64,000 bases of DNA from Dyella thiooxydans (GTDB lineage Bacteria; Pseudomonadota; Gammaproteobacteria; Xanthomonadales; Rhodanobacteraceae), in contig NZ_CP014841.1 in the NCBI RefSeq assembly GCF_001641285.1, forward strand, positions 992,001 to 1,056,000. The letters run 5' to 3'. The notes below the pieces were generated by a model. It had not been told where the DNA came from. It worked only from the letters and a program-made list of their open reading frames with translations, and ran no database searches. The number at the start of each line of letters is the position of its first letter. Position 1 is the stretch's first letter. Shown piece by piece: positions 63,792 through 64,000 of this stretch. The translations under genes and the position numbers were made by a program.

Positions 63792-64000
63792 TCAGTACGT
63801 GGCCAGCTTGACGTGCAGCCACTGCGGTGTGCTGGTGAGATTGAGGCCATAGTCGGTCTGGTCGCCGTTCCACACGCGCAGGAACTGCCACTGGCCGTCG
63901 ACGTAGCGGCCCTCTTCCACGCGCTCGAACAGCGAATGTCTGCCGGCGTTGCGACCCGACGGCTGGAAGCTCACCCGGGCGTGGTAGCCGGCCACCAGGT
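63792..64000 (-). CDS. GH35-like (DUF5597) glycosidase, C-terminal end only
   Basis: The frame enters from beyond base 64000 and ends at 63792, giving 68 residues: HARVSFQPSGRNAGRHSLFE, then GQWQFLRVWNGDQTDYGLNL and WLHVKLATY. This end resembles the DUF5597 domain that follows GH35 beta-galactosidase domains in Xanthomonas xyloglucan loci. The GH3 start lies 11 bp downstream, so the two are one operon. Confidence 0.65.
   Translation of the reverse strand, partial: LVAGYHARVSFQPSGRNAGRHSLFERVEEGRYVDGQWQFLRVWNGDQTDYGLNLTSTPQWLHVKLATY

Overview
The window is GC-rich (roughly two thirds G+C). Its housekeeping genes (smc-zipA, bolA), a gammaproteobacterial dif site, Xanthomonas-type filamentous phage genes and a plant-polysaccharide locus point to a gammaproteobacterium of the Xanthomonadales, most likely a Rhodanobacter/Dyella/Luteibacter-like member. 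This is inferred from gene content and not from a marker search.

Region 1 (1-15.2 kb, minus strand) looks like a low-oxygen energy module. A complete N-type ATPase operon (atpD-C-Q-R-B-E-F-A-G, no delta gene) is followed by a LOG-family protein and a beta-CASP metallo-beta-lactamase nuclease. Upstream lies a fermentation/polyhydroxyalkanoate operon: phaC, fabI, phasin, phaB, a MaoC-phosphotransacetylase fusion and ackA. An FNR/ANR-like palindrome precedes each of the two transcription units. Region 2 (15.3-21.2 kb, plus strand) is core chromosome: a YciI-like gene, bolA, smc, zipA and a DUF1269-like gene, ending at a near-consensus dif site.

Region 3 (21.2-34 kb) is a filamentous (inovirus) prophage of about 8.5 kb integrated at dif. 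It has a HUH replication protein, ssDNA-binding protein, major coat protein, adhesin, DUF2523 protein, Zot ATPase, several tiny membrane proteins and a repressor whose stop codon lies inside attR. It carries a low-GC pair (membrane protein plus HEPN-like protein) that resembles a defence or exclusion moron. Its early gene 28348-29040 joins a coat-protein-like membrane segment to three zinc ribbons. To the right is a second, broken inovirus whose zot gene is cut by an IS256-family element and by a 2.2-kb insertion carrying a tyrosine-decarboxylase-like gene.

Region 4 (34-39.5 kb) holds an ECF sigma/anti-sigma pair, small secreted proteins, a DUF3034 porin-like protein, an exported truncated globin and a His/Asp-rich secreted protein. 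Region 5 (39.8-64 kb) is a xylose/xyloglucan (or xylan) utilisation locus: two GH31 enzymes, a polysaccharide deacetylase, a sugar porter, xylA, xylB, xylR, GH29, GH43, a GDSL esterase, GH3 and the end of a GH35-like gene.

This locus is interrupted at 53.7-57.35 kb by integron gene cassettes: at least two well-formed attC sites and no integrase in the window, i.e. a CALIN-type array. One cassette gene is broken by a second IS256 copy. The two IS copies encode identical transposases, are both 1329 bp, lie in inverse orientation and bracket 24.5 kb. All calls come from reading the sequence; no database search was possible.
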